A DNA stretch of 64,000 nt from positions 1-64,000 of the IMG/VR virus record IMGVR_UViG_3300023184_000105; one strand, given 5' to 3'. The position numbers were made by a program, and so were the translations under genes. The first letter of the stretch is position 1; each line of letters begins with the position of its first letter. The DNA comes from a virus. This document shows positions 40,571 through 52,600 of this stretch, piece after piece. The notes beneath the pieces were generated by a model. It saw only the letters and a list, made by a program, of their open reading frames with translations, made no database searches and was not told the origin of the DNA.

Positions 40571-43500
40571 TTATAACGTTACTGTGGTTCTAACCATTTT
40601 AATGGTCATAGTTGTTGCATTAGTTGGCTTAAATTTTACAGTTACAAGTGTAGAACTCCATGTAGCGTCAAATACACCCAATTGACCGTTATTTGTAGAA
40701 ATTCCATATTCATTTATATATGCATTTGCTCCGTCATGGAATACTGAAATTTCAGAAATATGGATATTTGACCCGTCAACTATTTGTATAAAATATTTTG
40801 CAGAACGGAAAACAGTAGAACTAAATGTATCTAAATTAACTTGAGTATTTCCTGAAATATACCCACTAGTAAAACTTGCCTGTAAATTATTATTAGAATA
40901 TAATGAAGATACGCTTGTTCCTGAGGAAGCCGCCTGCGTATGTCCTGCTGTAATCTGTCCACCAACCACTAAATCTCTAGTAAGACCTATACCACCTGTG
41001 ACATTCACTGATCCATTGTAAGGTGCAGTAGCATTAGAGCCTTCTGTAAATGTTGCAACTCCGGATATAGCAGAAGAGCCATTTACTGTTAAATTAGTTA
41101 AAGTTGTAATTGTTGCACTCAACGGTGCTAAAACTGTTGATCCACCCACATAAAAGTTTTTTCCAATTGCGGCGCCGCCGTAAATTTGTAGGGCGCCTGT
41201 ACTTGTACTAAATGAATTTGTAGAATTTGTAACTGTTGTTAAATTTTTAATTTCAACATAACCATTATTATTACCAATAGTAATAGCAGTAGCAGACCCA
41301 GCAAAGTTTATTGTGGTAGCAGTGGAGTTTATTAAATTAAAAGTCGTTTGATCTGTAGTCAGATTACCGCCATTAATTTTAAGATTTCCTAATAAAAATT
41401 CATTGCCGCCTACCCAGACATCGGAACCAATACCAACACCACCTACTACTTGCAATGCACCTGAAGAAGTACCGGTGCTGTTAGTAGACGTTGTTAATAT
41501 TGCTGCGCCAGCATTTATTACAGTAGAACCGAGTGTGCTAGTGAATATTAATGTTGATCCAGAACCCGATGCTTTAATGGTATCAATGTTTAAACTGTTA
41601 GCACCTAAATATAAATCTGAGAATGGGTTTGCTACCGTACCTAAACTAACAGTATTGTTAAGAGGTATTAATGTATTAGTAAAATATGTATTGCCACCAA
41701 TATAAACATCGCTTTGTAGTCCAACCCCACCAGAGACATTTAATGCCCCTGTGACGGTGTTAGTAGCAGACGTAGTATTTGTAATACTAACACTAGTTTT
41801 TATTACTGTAGTCCCTGTACTTGCTCCAATATTAATAGAAGTAGCAGATCCTGCAAAATGTACAGTAGTTGCAGATGTATTAAGTAAACTAAAAGCAGTT
41901 GCATTAGTAGTAATATCTCCACCATTTACATTTAAATTACCTTCTAGCCATGTTGAACCATTTACATTTAGATTTTTTCCAATGCCAACACCGCCTGCAA
42001 TTTGCAATGCACCGGTGCTAGTATTAAATGAGTTTGAAGAATTTGTTATTGTGGTTAAATTCTTAATAGAAATATAACCATTACTATTACCAATAGTAAT
42101 AGCAGTAGCAGATCCTGCAAAGTTTACAGTGGTAGCAGTGGAGTTTATTAAATTAAATGACAAACTTTTAGTAGTTATATCTCCACCATTAATCTGTAAA
42201 TCGCCTGTTAAAAATTCGTCGCCACCAACATATAAGTTTCCACCAAATCCAACGCCGCCTACAACAGTTAATGCTCCTGTATTAGTGCTGGCTGAATTTG
42301 TAGTTCCAGTAAATATCGCATTAACGGTACTAAATCTAAATTGATTGTATTCGTATCTAAGTCCATAATCAAATACTGTTGATCCTATTCCATTTTGAAA
42401 CGGGATCCATCCATCAAAACCATTAGCAATATTTGATGCGGTAGTTGCTGATCCTGCGGATAATCCTGTAGGAGTGGACCAAGTTGGAATACCATTTTGA
42501 GATAATAATATTAGTCCAGCATTTCCGATTGTTAAAAAAGTAGTTTCACCTGGTGTAGATTGATAAGGAATTGATCCTCTTAGCCCGCCTGCTATATTAG
42601 TTGAAGTAGTTGATTGTTCTACTACTCCTGATATTAAGTTAGTTAACGTATTATACGTTAATTTAATATCATCAGATAATCTACCATCAGCAGCAACTAT
42701 AACTATTCTACCTTGTGTTAGTCCTCTTGCAGTTAAATTTTGTCCATTTATATCTTCGCCAACATATAAACTACCACCAATGCCGACACCGCCAATAACA
42801 GATAATGCTCCAGTGTCAGTTGACAATGAGGTTTCAGTTCCAACTAATTTTATATTTGCTGTTTTAAATGTTCCGTAGGTAGCCGTACTAAAGGTTCCCG
42901 ATAACTCGTCGGCATTGGCGTCATACCATTCTAAATATTTAGAAGAATTATTTAAAATTAATGCAGCATTTGTATCTGTTCCATTAAAGTAATGAAATCG
43001 TATTCCAATACTTTTGCCATCATCTGCTTTCCATGTTCCTGTAGTATTTCCAGGAACATGCATTTCTATTATATTATCTGTATAAACTGTGTCGGTACTA
43101 AACACATATGTAGTACCTCCTGTAAATATAACATCATTTTGAAATAGTGCCTGGCCGTAAACTACTAATGATTTTTTAATTGCTACGCCACCGGCAACAT
43201 ATAATGCATTATTAAATAATGTACTAGTGCTTGCTGTTGTACTTGATACTATTAAATTCTGTCCAAGATACATACCACCTTGTACAATTAACGCTCCTGT
43301 ACCAGTTGAGGCAACTGTAGTAGTAGTAATTGAAACAATACCTGTTGCGGTTACTGCTTTAACTGGTCCTAAGTTTCCAGTGTAATAAAAATTACCGTCT
43401 ACAGTTAAATTATTACTTACTGTTAGTGCTCCACCAATAGACGCAGTGGTTCCTACAATTAAATTAGCGGCAATTGCGGCACCGCCGTTAACTTGTAATG

Positions 43501-43594
43501 CATTAGATTGATAAGTTGAACTTGTAACAACACTGGTGCCTTGTATTACAATACCATTTCTTGTTACAAAATCTTCGGTTATTAGTGTTGCCAT
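40571..43594 (-). CDS. Large repetitive tail fibre or adhesin, paralogue
   Basis: 1007 residues with many copies of STNTGALTVVGGVGFGGNLY-type units and an NSTATTVNFAGSATAITIGN unit (at least four). The last 85 residues (SAKYFIQIVDGSNIHISEIS, FHDGANAYINEYGISTNNGQ, IKMVRTTVTL) form a distinct domain that recurs at the end of the next protein upstream. It could be the receptor-facing tip. Residues 180-215 include a beta segment, DGKSIGIRFHYFNGTDTNAA. No chaperone or enzyme motif. It ends in a terminator and lies 4 nt downstream of the 292-residue gene. Confidence 0.8.
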   Translation of the reverse strand: MATLITEDFVTRNGIVIQGTSVVTSSTYQSNALQVNGGAAIAANLIVGTTASIGGALTVSNNLTVDGNFYYTGNLGPVKAVTATGIVSITTTTVASTGTGALIVQGGMYLGQNLIVSSTTASTSTLFNNALYVAGGVAIKKSLVVYGQALFQNDVIFTGGTTYVFSTDTVYTDNIIEMHVPGNTTGTWKADDGKSIGIRFHYFNGTDTNAALILNNSSKYLEWYDANADELSGTFSTATYGTFKTANIKLVGTETSLSTDTGALSVIGGVGIGGSLYVGEDINGQNLTARGLTQGRIVIVAADGRLSDDIKLTYNTLTNLISGVVEQSTTSTNIAGGLRGSIPYQSTPGETTFLTIGNAGLILLSQNGIPTWSTPTGLSAGSATTASNIANGFDGWIPFQNGIGSTVFDYGLRYEYNQFRFSTVNAIFTGTTNSASTNTGALTVVGGVGFGGNLYVGGDEFLTGDLQINGGDITTKSLSFNLINSTATTVNFAGSATAITIGNSNGYISIKNLTTITNSSNSFNTSTGALQIAGGVGIGKNLNVNGSTWLEGNLNVNGGDITTNATAFSLLNTSATTVHFAGSATSINIGASTGTTVIKTSVSITNTTSATNTVTGALNVSGGVGLQSDVYIGGNTYFTNTLIPLNNTVSLGTVANPFSDLYLGANSLNIDTIKASGSGSTLIFTSTLGSTVINAGAAILTTSTNSTGTSSGALQVVGGVGIGSDVWVGGNEFLLGNLKINGGNLTTDQTTFNLINSTATTINFAGSATAITIGNNNGYVEIKNLTTVTNSTNSFSTSTGALQIYGGAAIGKNFYVGGSTVLAPLSATITTLTNLTVNGSSAISGVATFTEGSNATAPYNGSVNVTGGIGLTRDLVVGGQITAGHTQAASSGTSVSSLYSNNNLQASFTSGYISGNTQVNLDTFSSTVFRSAKYFIQIVDGSNIHISEISVFHDGANAYINEYGISTNNGQLGVFDATWSSTLVTVKFKPTNATTMTIKMVRTTVTL

Positions 43595-43598
43595 TTTA

Positions 43599-44477
43599 TT
43601 AAACAGTCATTGCTGTTCTTAATACTTTAATTGTTTTTGGTACTGTATCGTTTGGGGTAAAGTATAGATTTACTACCCAATCTCCTCCTACGTTAGTAAC
43701 GTCTTTGGAAAATGATCCCAAAGTTCCATTTGATGAAATTATTCCATATTCTGTAGCAAACGCGGTGCCTGTGTTAGATGCTACTAACATTATCTCCATA
43801 CATTGAAAACGTGCAGTGGAAGTGGTTCCCTCATCAATCTGTATAAAATATTTTGAAGATCTGTAATTATTTAAACTATATGAATCAATCAAATATTGTG
43901 CTACAGTATCTACTGTAGTTTTTGTAGAGTCAAAAACAGTATCTGCAATTTGTAAACTTTCTGAATTTATTCGTTTACCAACTCCTAATCCACCCAAGAC
44001 AGTAACAGCACCCGAATCAGTTGATATAGATTCAGCATCATTTAAAAAACTAATATAGTTAGTAGTACTATTTCCTCTACCTGTGACTGAGTGTAGTGTA
44101 GAAATATTGTTGAATATCAATGCTCCAGTATTTGTCATACTTACAATAATATCAATATCCACGCCCTCGTTTGCTTGTCCACTAAAACTTGCTGTAGTAA
44201 TAACGGGGCTTGCATTAAGGTATAAGAATCCACCTACTACTAAATCTTGTTGAATATATGCTCCACCATCTACAATTAACGTTCCCACTGTAGGATCTTG
44301 AGGAAGTACATTTGTACTAGAAGTAAGGCGTAGTGTATTAGCAACAATACCCGTTGAGGTATTAGATGAATTAATAACTAACCAAGCGGAGCCGCTCCAA
44401 CCGTATACTTTTGAACTACCTATAGGTGCGTATGTATCTCCTATATTAGGATTTTGAGGAAAATTTAATATTGCCAT
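43599..44477 (-). CDS. Short tail fibre sharing its tip with the 1007-residue fibre
   Basis: 292 residues. The N-terminus ILNFPQNPNIGDTYAPIGSS followed by KVYGWSGSAWLVI is a short beta module that may attach it to the tail. The middle has one or two GGLGVGKR-type units. The C-terminal 90 residues (SSKYFIQIDEGTTSTARFQC, EYGIISSNGTLGSFSKDV, IKVLRTAMTV) are a paralogue of the tip of the gene at 40571-43594. The two genes lie 4 nt apart. This looks like a short version of the same fibre. Confidence 0.75.
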   Translation of the reverse strand: MAILNFPQNPNIGDTYAPIGSSKVYGWSGSAWLVINSSNTSTGIVANTLRLTSSTNVLPQDPTVGTLIVDGGAYIQQDLVVGGFLYLNASPVITTASFSGQANEGVDIDIIVSMTNTGALIFNNISTLHSVTGRGNSTTNYISFLNDAESISTDSGAVTVLGGLGVGKRINSESLQIADTVFDSTKTTVDTVAQYLIDSYSLNNYRSSKYFIQIDEGTTSTARFQCMEIMLVASNTGTAFATEYGIISSNGTLGSFSKDVTNVGGDWVVNLYFTPNDTVPKTIKVLRTAMTV

Positions 44478-44496
44478 GTTTTTACTCTTTTATTCA

Positions 44497-46230
44497 TTAA
44501 ACTGCGCCAACTTGTATCCAAAATGTACTAGTGCCGTCTTTGATATATTGTAGGTATGCAAGATTAGTTGCATCGATCCATACATCTCCCAATCTTGGAG
44601 CCGCAGGGGTTGAAGTTGTTACAAATACTCGGGGAGTATATAATAGATAATTTTCGTCTTCTATTCCTGTATTGCTATATACATCACCTCCTATGCCAAC
44701 TCCACCTACAACAGTTAATGCACCGGTTGTTGTAGATGTTGCTGCTAAAGAATTAACAATTGATGCTGTAGTAAATGATGCAGCAGCAGATGTATTCAAT
44801 CCTATTGATGCATTATCTATGCTACCTAATCCTGATGGATTTATAGTAACTTTTCCACCTGATGTTGGCTCTAAATATACATTAAATCCTACAGGACTTA
44901 ATTCTACTTTTCCACTTCCAATAGCATTAAGTTGTTTTTCTACGTTTATACTACCATTTACACCTAACCCGCCTGCAACAACTAATGCTCCGGTAGTGGG
45001 ATTTGTAGAAGTTGTTAAACCACCAATATGTACATCGTCACTGATACCAGCGCCACCTATTACAGTTAACGCACCCGTCGACGGACTTACTGATTGCTCT
45101 CCTATACCTATTTCGGTATTAGCATTTAAAGTAGCAGATCCTTGACCATTATAATAAAACACAGTTCCGAAATTTATTTGATTATCGACACCGTCAACTA
45201 TAAGAGCACCGTTAATTGATATTATGTTATTACCTTGCGTTAAATTAACACCGCCTGTTCCTGCAAAGAAATTATAAGAGCCTGTTGTTAAATTTTTTGC
45301 AATTTCATAACCAAACAAAAAGTTATTTTTACCATCAACTAATTTTCTTCCTGCATTAGTACCAATAACAATATTATTATCTTTTAGTAAAATTCTACTT
45401 ACAGTTCCTCCATTGATATACGTAGAATAACCTGTACTATCCGACGGTGTACCTAATATATTGTCTGTGTATAGGGCGATTGTTAACGTGTTTAACACTC
45501 GAACATAAAATGCCTGGGTGTTTAGTTCGGTCATTCCGTTAACATCATTAATTCTTACATATGCTCCATTTGATAAATTATGAAATGGTACTGATAAGAC
45601 TGTTGGATAAGCCTGTGTAGCAGTTATTATAGAACCTATAACAACGTCAGGTACTACTCCTAATTGTTTAAGTGCGCCATCTCCTATAGCAATAGTATTT
45701 AAAATATGAGTACCGGTGCTTAATGCGTCTCTACCAATGGCAATACTTCTATAAGAAGTATCTAGGCCTCCAAACACATTGTAACCAATTGCAATATTTT
45801 CTTGACCGTTATCATATTCATAATCTACTACAGTAGCAGTACCACGAAATACAATATTGTTATACCCTTCAAAACCTCTACCTATAGTAAGATCATTTAC
45901 ATGTATATCTTCTTTTACCCATAAGTTTCTACCAATACCAACTCCGCCAGTTACTACTAATGAACCTGATCCAGTGCCAGTAGAGATTGTGGTAGTTCCA
46001 GTTGCTAAAATTGTAATTGTACCAGTTGACAAACTACTATACATACGTGAGTTGTCAAACTCAATGTTACCTAAACTAGAAGCATATCTAGTTTGATATA
46101 ACTCATTGGTAATTAAGGTAAATCCAGTGGTACTTGTTGTTGGAGGTAACTGGGGCATTGCTCCTGCGGTTGCTAGGAACTCTCCACTTCCTCCTTTTCT
46201 TAATCTTTTTCCACTTATTAAATTTGGCAT
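44497..46230 (-). CDS. Tail fibre protein with beta-roll head-repeat region
   Basis: 577 residues. It shares the GALTVIGGAGISDDVHIGG repeat with its neighbours. Residues 135-200 have NIAIGYNVFGGLDTSYRSIA and IGRDALSTGTHILNTIAIGD, YadA-like head repeats typical of trimeric adhesins. The last 35 residues, PRLGDVWIDATNLAYLQYIK and TFWIQVGAV, are a short module also present in the sheath and neck. The N-terminus begins LISGKRLRKGGSGEF. It lies 12 nt downstream of the 139-residue gene. Confidence 0.78.
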   Translation of the reverse strand: MPNLISGKRLRKGGSGEFLATAGAMPQLPPTTSTTGFTLITNELYQTRYASSLGNIEFDNSRMYSSLSTGTITILATGTTTISTGTGSGSLVVTGGVGIGRNLWVKEDIHVNDLTIGRGFEGYNNIVFRGTATVVDYEYDNGQENIAIGYNVFGGLDTSYRSIAIGRDALSTGTHILNTIAIGDGALKQLGVVPDVVIGSIITATQAYPTVLSVPFHNLSNGAYVRINDVNGMTELNTQAFYVRVLNTLTIALYTDNILGTPSDSTGYSTYINGGTVSRILLKDNNIVIGTNAGRKLVDGKNNFLFGYEIAKNLTTGSYNFFAGTGGVNLTQGNNIISINGALIVDGVDNQINFGTVFYYNGQGSATLNANTEIGIGEQSVSPSTGALTVIGGAGISDDVHIGGLTTSTNPTTGALVVAGGLGVNGSINVEKQLNAIGSGKVELSPVGFNVYLEPTSGGKVTINPSGLGSIDNASIGLNTSAAASFTTASIVNSLAATSTTTGALTVVGGVGIGGDVYSNTGIEDENYLLYTPRVFVTTSTPAAPRLGDVWIDATNLAYLQYIKDGTSTFWIQVGAV

Positions 46231-46242
46231 ACTGATCTCTTT

Positions 46243-46662
46243 TTAATTATTTGCTGTTTCTAATACGCTTAATACTAGTTGAAGTGCATTAGTGCTACTG
46301 CTAAGATTGTAAGCACGAACACTATCTAATTGCTCTAAAATAAGTTTGCCTGTTAATACACTAGCAGCATCTCCGCCTGGAATTTCATAATCTTTAACAA
46401 GATAACTATCAGTATTTCCATCTTGACCGCCATTACCTTGTGCATCTCGTAGCACCGGTCTATTTCTATGATGTAGAAAACTGCAAGTTTGTGTTACTGT
46501 AGATATATTAGAAATTTGTGCCATTAATATAATTGCAGTAACACCAATAGGTGCAGTATATACCGTAGATGTTTGCATACCCGCTGTATAACTTATATAC
46601 GCAGTTGCTGACGTTAGTTTAGTCGTCTTTGTTTTAAATGTGTTTAATGGAATTAACGCCAT
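46243..46662 (-). CDS. Small fibre-locus structural protein
   Basis: 139 residues, beta-rich: LIPLNTFKTKTTKLTSATAY, TVYTAPIGVTAIILMAQISN and CSFLHHRNRPVLRDAQGNGG, with a stretch AYNLSSSTNALQLVLSVLET at the end. It lies 10 nt downstream of the giant gene at 46673-53215, with AAAGGA before the ATG. A jelly-roll-like tail accessory protein is plausible. No enzyme motif seen. Confidence 0.7.
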   Translation of the reverse strand: MALIPLNTFKTKTTKLTSATAYISYTAGMQTSTVYTAPIGVTAIILMAQISNISTVTQTCSFLHHRNRPVLRDAQGNGGQDGNTDSYLVKDYEIPGGDAASVLTGKLILEQLDSVRAYNLSSSTNALQLVLSVLETANN

Positions 46663-46672
46663 AATTTATCCT

Positions 46673-49600
46673 TTATAATGCTCCGCCTTCAATTGCTAGT
46701 ATAAACGGTGTCATATTAGCAAATAATGATTTAGTAAATGTTCTACCACTTAGAACACCTGTTGCCTGACTAATAACTAATCCCGGACCAATACGGAAAT
46801 CACCGTTTTGATCTGTACTTGTAAAGAATACTTTACCGTTATCAAGTTGTACAACTTCTTTACTTTGAACAGGATCAGCAATACCTCTTTGTGGTAGTGC
46901 TCCATAATTAGTACCTGCTCCTACATATTCAAATACATATCCACTAGCACTAATGTAACTACGTTGATAGAAGTTTACATTTGAGCCGTCTGGGAATAGA
47001 TCAGTTCTTGTAACATTTTCACCTAATTGAACAATTCGATGCGTACCATGACGAGACCAATAACTTAAACCGTTGAATACAGAATTATATCGTCCTCCGG
47101 ATTCTATATCATAGATTATTCTAGTCATTATTAGTCCAACATCTCGACGACATTTTGCATCGTCGTATCGTAAACCAGTAAATTGTTGTTTTACAAATGC
47201 GCTTACTTCATCTGCCATAAAAGTAAGATTTTCTTTTATTAATGTTATAGCACTTCCCGCACCTGTTACAGTTGGTCCAGATTTAGTTCTTTGTGCAGGT
47301 TTTACAACTAACTCAGCGGCTGCTAATGTTGGTGCATTAAGAATACTAATTATTTCACCAAATCTTAAATTAATAAATGATGCAGCACCGCCACCACCTT
47401 GTACCAATGGTAATTTTTTTTGCACAGAAGCAGTAGGAGGATAGTTTGTATCTACAAATGCTGTGATTTCTGCCTGTAAGAAACTTCTGTTGGCTTCCAA
47501 TAATGTTGCAGCATTAATGATATTTGTATCAGTACTTCTTGTTAAATCTATTGGTGCTTTAGTCACACTAGAAATCGGAGTAGTTCCGTCAATTATGTTT
47601 GTAATCCTATCAACTAAACTTTCAGCCGTCGAAACTTCTGAGCCAGTTCCCACACTTCCCGATAATGCTTGGATTTGACTAGTTTGGTAAGGTGCTGTAA
47701 TTTGTGTACTAGTAATAATATCTGTTAGTAATGATTTTAGATAATTATATGCCGCAACTGATTGTGTTATTTCACCCGGTAGTGCTGTAGAAGTATCGTT
47801 ATATCCCCAATAATATGCACCGCTTTGTATTGCTTGACGATTTCCACCATATAATAAATCAAAACTTACACTGTCAATAATATATCCTATGTCTGTAGCA
47901 CAACGTCCTGAATCATAACTAAATGTTGGATATACTGCTGTAATATAAGCAATTGCTTCATTTTGTAGGTATGATTTATTAGCCTGCAATAGAGCATATG
48001 CTTTCTGTATGTTTGTATCAACGCTGGCTGTTAGTCTATTTGGTACGACTCTATCAGTTATACTAGTAACGCCGTTTGTTAGTATGTCAGTAATTAAACT
48101 AAAATCAGTATTAACAATGCCTGCTTCGGTTAAAGTTGCAGGATTAGTAGTAACAGGTTGTGTTCCTGCATATCTTGTTCCAGATGTATCACCAGTTACA
48201 ATTTTCATTGCTATGTCTCTAACATGATTTATAGCATTTGTAGTTGTTGTTAGTTCTTGATTGATTGTTCCAACACGACCACCATGATTCCAATATTGTA
48301 TACCTGAAAAATCAACTTGGGTAGTACCATTAAACAATAAATCTTGTGCTACCGCATCAACTAGTAATCCTACATCACGAGAACATTTTGTTTTATTGTA
48401 AATAAATCCAGTTGGTGTAGGTTGTAATCTAGTAACAGTTTGATTACTAATAATTTGATTAGTAATAGTATTTAAATGTTGTAATACTGCGGTATGTGCT
48501 GCTATTTGATCAGTTCCGTCTACAGTTAATCCAGCAGTTAAAATATTACTACCAAGTGGTTTAGGATCCTCACCTACTTCGCTGCTTAATACAGTATAGT
48601 AAGAATTTCCGCAGAAATACAAATCAAAGTAATTATTATTAACATAACCTAATGCGTAATTATTTGTAGGATCAGTTCCACCGCTAGTTAGTGCATTACT
48701 CAATGTAATACTTTGATATCCTACATCAGTTACGACAGTACCTGTTGCAATATAAAGTACACCATTACCGTTATGCTGTAAACCATATTGGTCTCTAGCA
48801 TATACCGTATTTCCAACAGCGATGCCGTCAGTAACAATTCCAGATATAGTAATACTACCGGTATTTAATGTAGAAGTTGTTGGGCTTGCATTTAAGAAAC
48901 CTGCAAAACTTTGTTCATTTGTATGACCATCTGGTGGAATTATTTCCATAATTAAAGAAATATGTGGACGGTCATCTACATCTGGAACAAATACTCTTAC
49001 CTGACCACCGTTTGGCCAAAAACCATTTGGATAGTAAGGATTAAAATCTGGGTCATCGGGATATGCTTTATATGGTGGATTATAAATTGTTCCACTAAAT
49101 GCTCGTTTACCGTGCCCTTTAGACAATAAACAAATATCACCAAAGTTAGCATTACTATTAACAATACTTGCAATACCACCATTGTCTGTTTGTACACCAA
49201 TTGAACAGAAAATTGTAAACACAGAAACTAACTGTGCATACCCATCATTGGTAACATGTACTCCAACTCCACCTTGATTTAATTGTGTAAATGCATCATA
49301 AACAAACGATTGGATAGGACTGCGGGCACTTATAACACCACCGTCAACTAAACTTCCTCCCATTGCACCAATAGGATCTAATTTTCTACTATCCCATGTA
49401 GTCGGTAACAGGCCTAGTCCACCCAATTCAACGGAAGTTGAAACATAAGCGTCAACTTGTTTATCTTGTTTTGGAAGTGTTGAAACATCTCCAAAATATA
49501 ATGTTGCATTATTTCCAAATCCAACAGTTGGCTGGCTTAACCCTATTAAGAATGAACCATCCATTAAATCATCAACTGATGCCACAGTTGGTGGAAGTTT

Positions 49601-52600
49601 AACATCAGAACCATTTAGACCTGTTAATGCAAATAGACCGCCTCCTGCATACAATGCTGGTGCATATAACGGTCCTCTTTCTATGATATTAGTAATAATA
49701 TTAAAGTTTCGTGTTACTGCTTCCTGTGGCATATAATCGCCACCGTATTTAAAGAACGGATTAATTACTTGAGTCGAAACTGTTCCTGTTTGTACTGTAG
49801 CAGTTGTATTAGCAATTATTTGTAATGCTAAATCTCTAGCATAATTAATTGCCATAGTTGTTGTAGTTTCTTGGCCGCCGACCTGATTATATCCAAGACT
49901 CCAATACGCTAATCCTGCTTCAACAGATTTAAAATTGCCGCCTAATAGTATATCTTGGCTTACAGCATCGACAATTAATCCAGTATCTCTATAGCATTGA
50001 TCTTGATCGTACTCAAATGCTCCTGGATTATATGTTCGATTAATATATGCAATAGTTTCTGCAATTAAAAAGTCTCTGTTATTGGTAATATTATTATATG
50101 CAATAACAACATTAGGGTTGGTACTGGCAATTAATGATATTGGTTTTGCTTCATTTGCTACACCGGGTCCGTTATTAATTATATTATTAATAATAAATGT
50201 TCCAGTATTAAGTATAGTAGCCTCAGCACTAGTTGCAGAGTCTAATGAGAATTTTTGTTTTACCTTAGATTGTAACGCATTTACACCAAGGTTTTGTATT
50301 ACTTGTCCTGCAATTAAAGATAAATGCGAAAATGCATTTGTAGTTTGAACAATTTCAGTTCTAATATTAGAATTAGTATCACTAAATCCAAAATAGTAAA
50401 CCGCAGATTGTACTACTTGTCTATTTCCGCCATGCAACAAATCAAAACATACAGAATCTATTATATAACCTACGTCGCGTTTACATGTTGCAGTATTATA
50501 CGCATAGAATCCTAATCCACCTGCCGAAGTACTTGCTGTAATGTAGGCATTAACTTCTTCTGCCAGATAATTTTTATTTTCTTGTAGTTTTGATACAGCA
50601 TTTTGCACACCTGACGAATTACTTGGTATCCCATTTGGAATAATAGTATCAGTCCATTTTGTATTATTACCACTTAAAATATCTGTTAATGTATTAAACA
50701 ATCTATTAATAACAATAACTTCATTTACAGTTCCGCCTTGCGTACTAGTATTTTGATATATGCTTACTGTCGGAGTAAAGAAACGATCTATTAAGTCATC
50801 AGTAGGTGTAATATTTTGTATAATTTTTACTGATAAGTCTTTTAAATATTTAATAGAATTTGTTGTAGTTGTTATTTCGGTATCAATAATTCCAGTATAC
50901 CCATCTCTACTCCAGTATTGTAATCCACTAAATGTACTTTGACTATATTCTGGAGTAAAATATAATAAATCATTTGCGATTGAATCAACTATAAGTCCTG
51001 TATCTCTTCTACATTTAATTTCGTTATACGGAAATGTTTTATGAGATAAAAATCTGTTAACATAATTTATTGTATTTTCTTGAATAAATTGTCTATTAGC
51101 CTGCATTAATATTTCAGCACTAACAAATGCGGCATCGGGTCCTGCACTTTTGTATACTGCTGGTGCAACATTAGGTCCATTATTAATAATATTAGTAATA
51201 ATTCCAAACAAACTTCTTACTGAAGATGTTGAAATATTTCCATCAAGTAACGCATAGTTAATAACTTGATTAAATTTCTTAGATGATCCAACTACATCTG
51301 ATACTGGTTGATTAACAATAACTTTTTCCACCATATCATTTAAATAATTGATAGCAGCAGTAGTTTGTAATTCTTGTCCCGCAATTTTACTCACAACTCC
51401 GTTAAAATATGCTAATCCACTTTCGACTGCTTTTTCGTTTCCACCAAATGTTGCATCATATGCAACATTTTCAACCAATATGCCTACATCACGGAAACAA
51501 AATTCTTGATTATATGTAAAAGAAGAAGTAGTTGCAGTATCCCACCAAATACTCCCATTAACACCAATATTAGATACAATTTGATTATTAATATAACCTA
51601 CTACTTGCTCTTGTAAGAATGGTTTGTTTGCTAATAATAAAGTTCTAGCATTAAAGAATCCCTTATTTTGTTGCCCTGTATTAATTGTATCACCTTGTTT
51701 AATAATATTTCCAGATGAAGGAGTTACTATAATAGTAGTAGTATTTGCAGGCCATGTTCCTATACCCACGGCTCTTGGTATTTGTACCGTTTGATTTGGT
51801 ATAAACATAGTACCATCTTTTAACCATGGACCACTTTGATTTGTACAATTTTGAATATACGGGCTATGGAATAAATCAATTTTATCATCGCCTGTTAAAG
51901 GAGGAAATGCAGTTGCATACGCACCTCTATTAAATCCCGGATCAAAAGGACCTTCTAGTAATCCACTGCGACCATTTAAGAAAGTCATATAGTTAAGATA
52001 GCATCCGCTATCTACATGAAATAAATCTTGTGTTTTGTTAATTGGTTCAATAAAAGTTGTACGGATGTCACTGCCTCTGATACTAGTATAAGGTTTTAAT
52101 CTTAAAGGATTATCTTCCAAATAGTATCCAGCACTGACTAAAATTTGTGTACCTGATTGATAATAAGGACTTGCCAATGCGCCGCCAATTGTACGACATG
52201 CACGACTAGAATCCATAGCACGACCATCATTTGTATCATCACCGTCTACGGTTACATATAATGTATTGGTAACTACAGGTGCAGTACCAATTGGATTTGC
52301 GCCTCTTACTCTGATATCGCCATATATATCTGTTACACCTGCATAAGGTTTAAGTTCAATAGTACCTGTAGTAGATGCAATTATTCTTGTGTATATATCG
52401 TGAACATATGCTTCTGCCCATTGGGTTGATGTATCTCCAATATGGCCTGTATTATCGTCTCTAGGTTGTACATTTTTAGCAGTAATTTTTTCATCTACAT
52501 AGATGTCTTTTTTAATACCAACACCACCTTTTACCTGTAACGCTCCTGTGTCACTATCTGTTGCATTTTCATTTGAAACAACTCTGATCTTATCTGTAGT

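Noticed and set aside
34524-46230. Possible diversity-generating retroelement given the repetitive fibre genes
   Set aside because: No reverse transcriptase, template repeat or adenine-biased variation was seen; the repeats are ordinary coding duplications.
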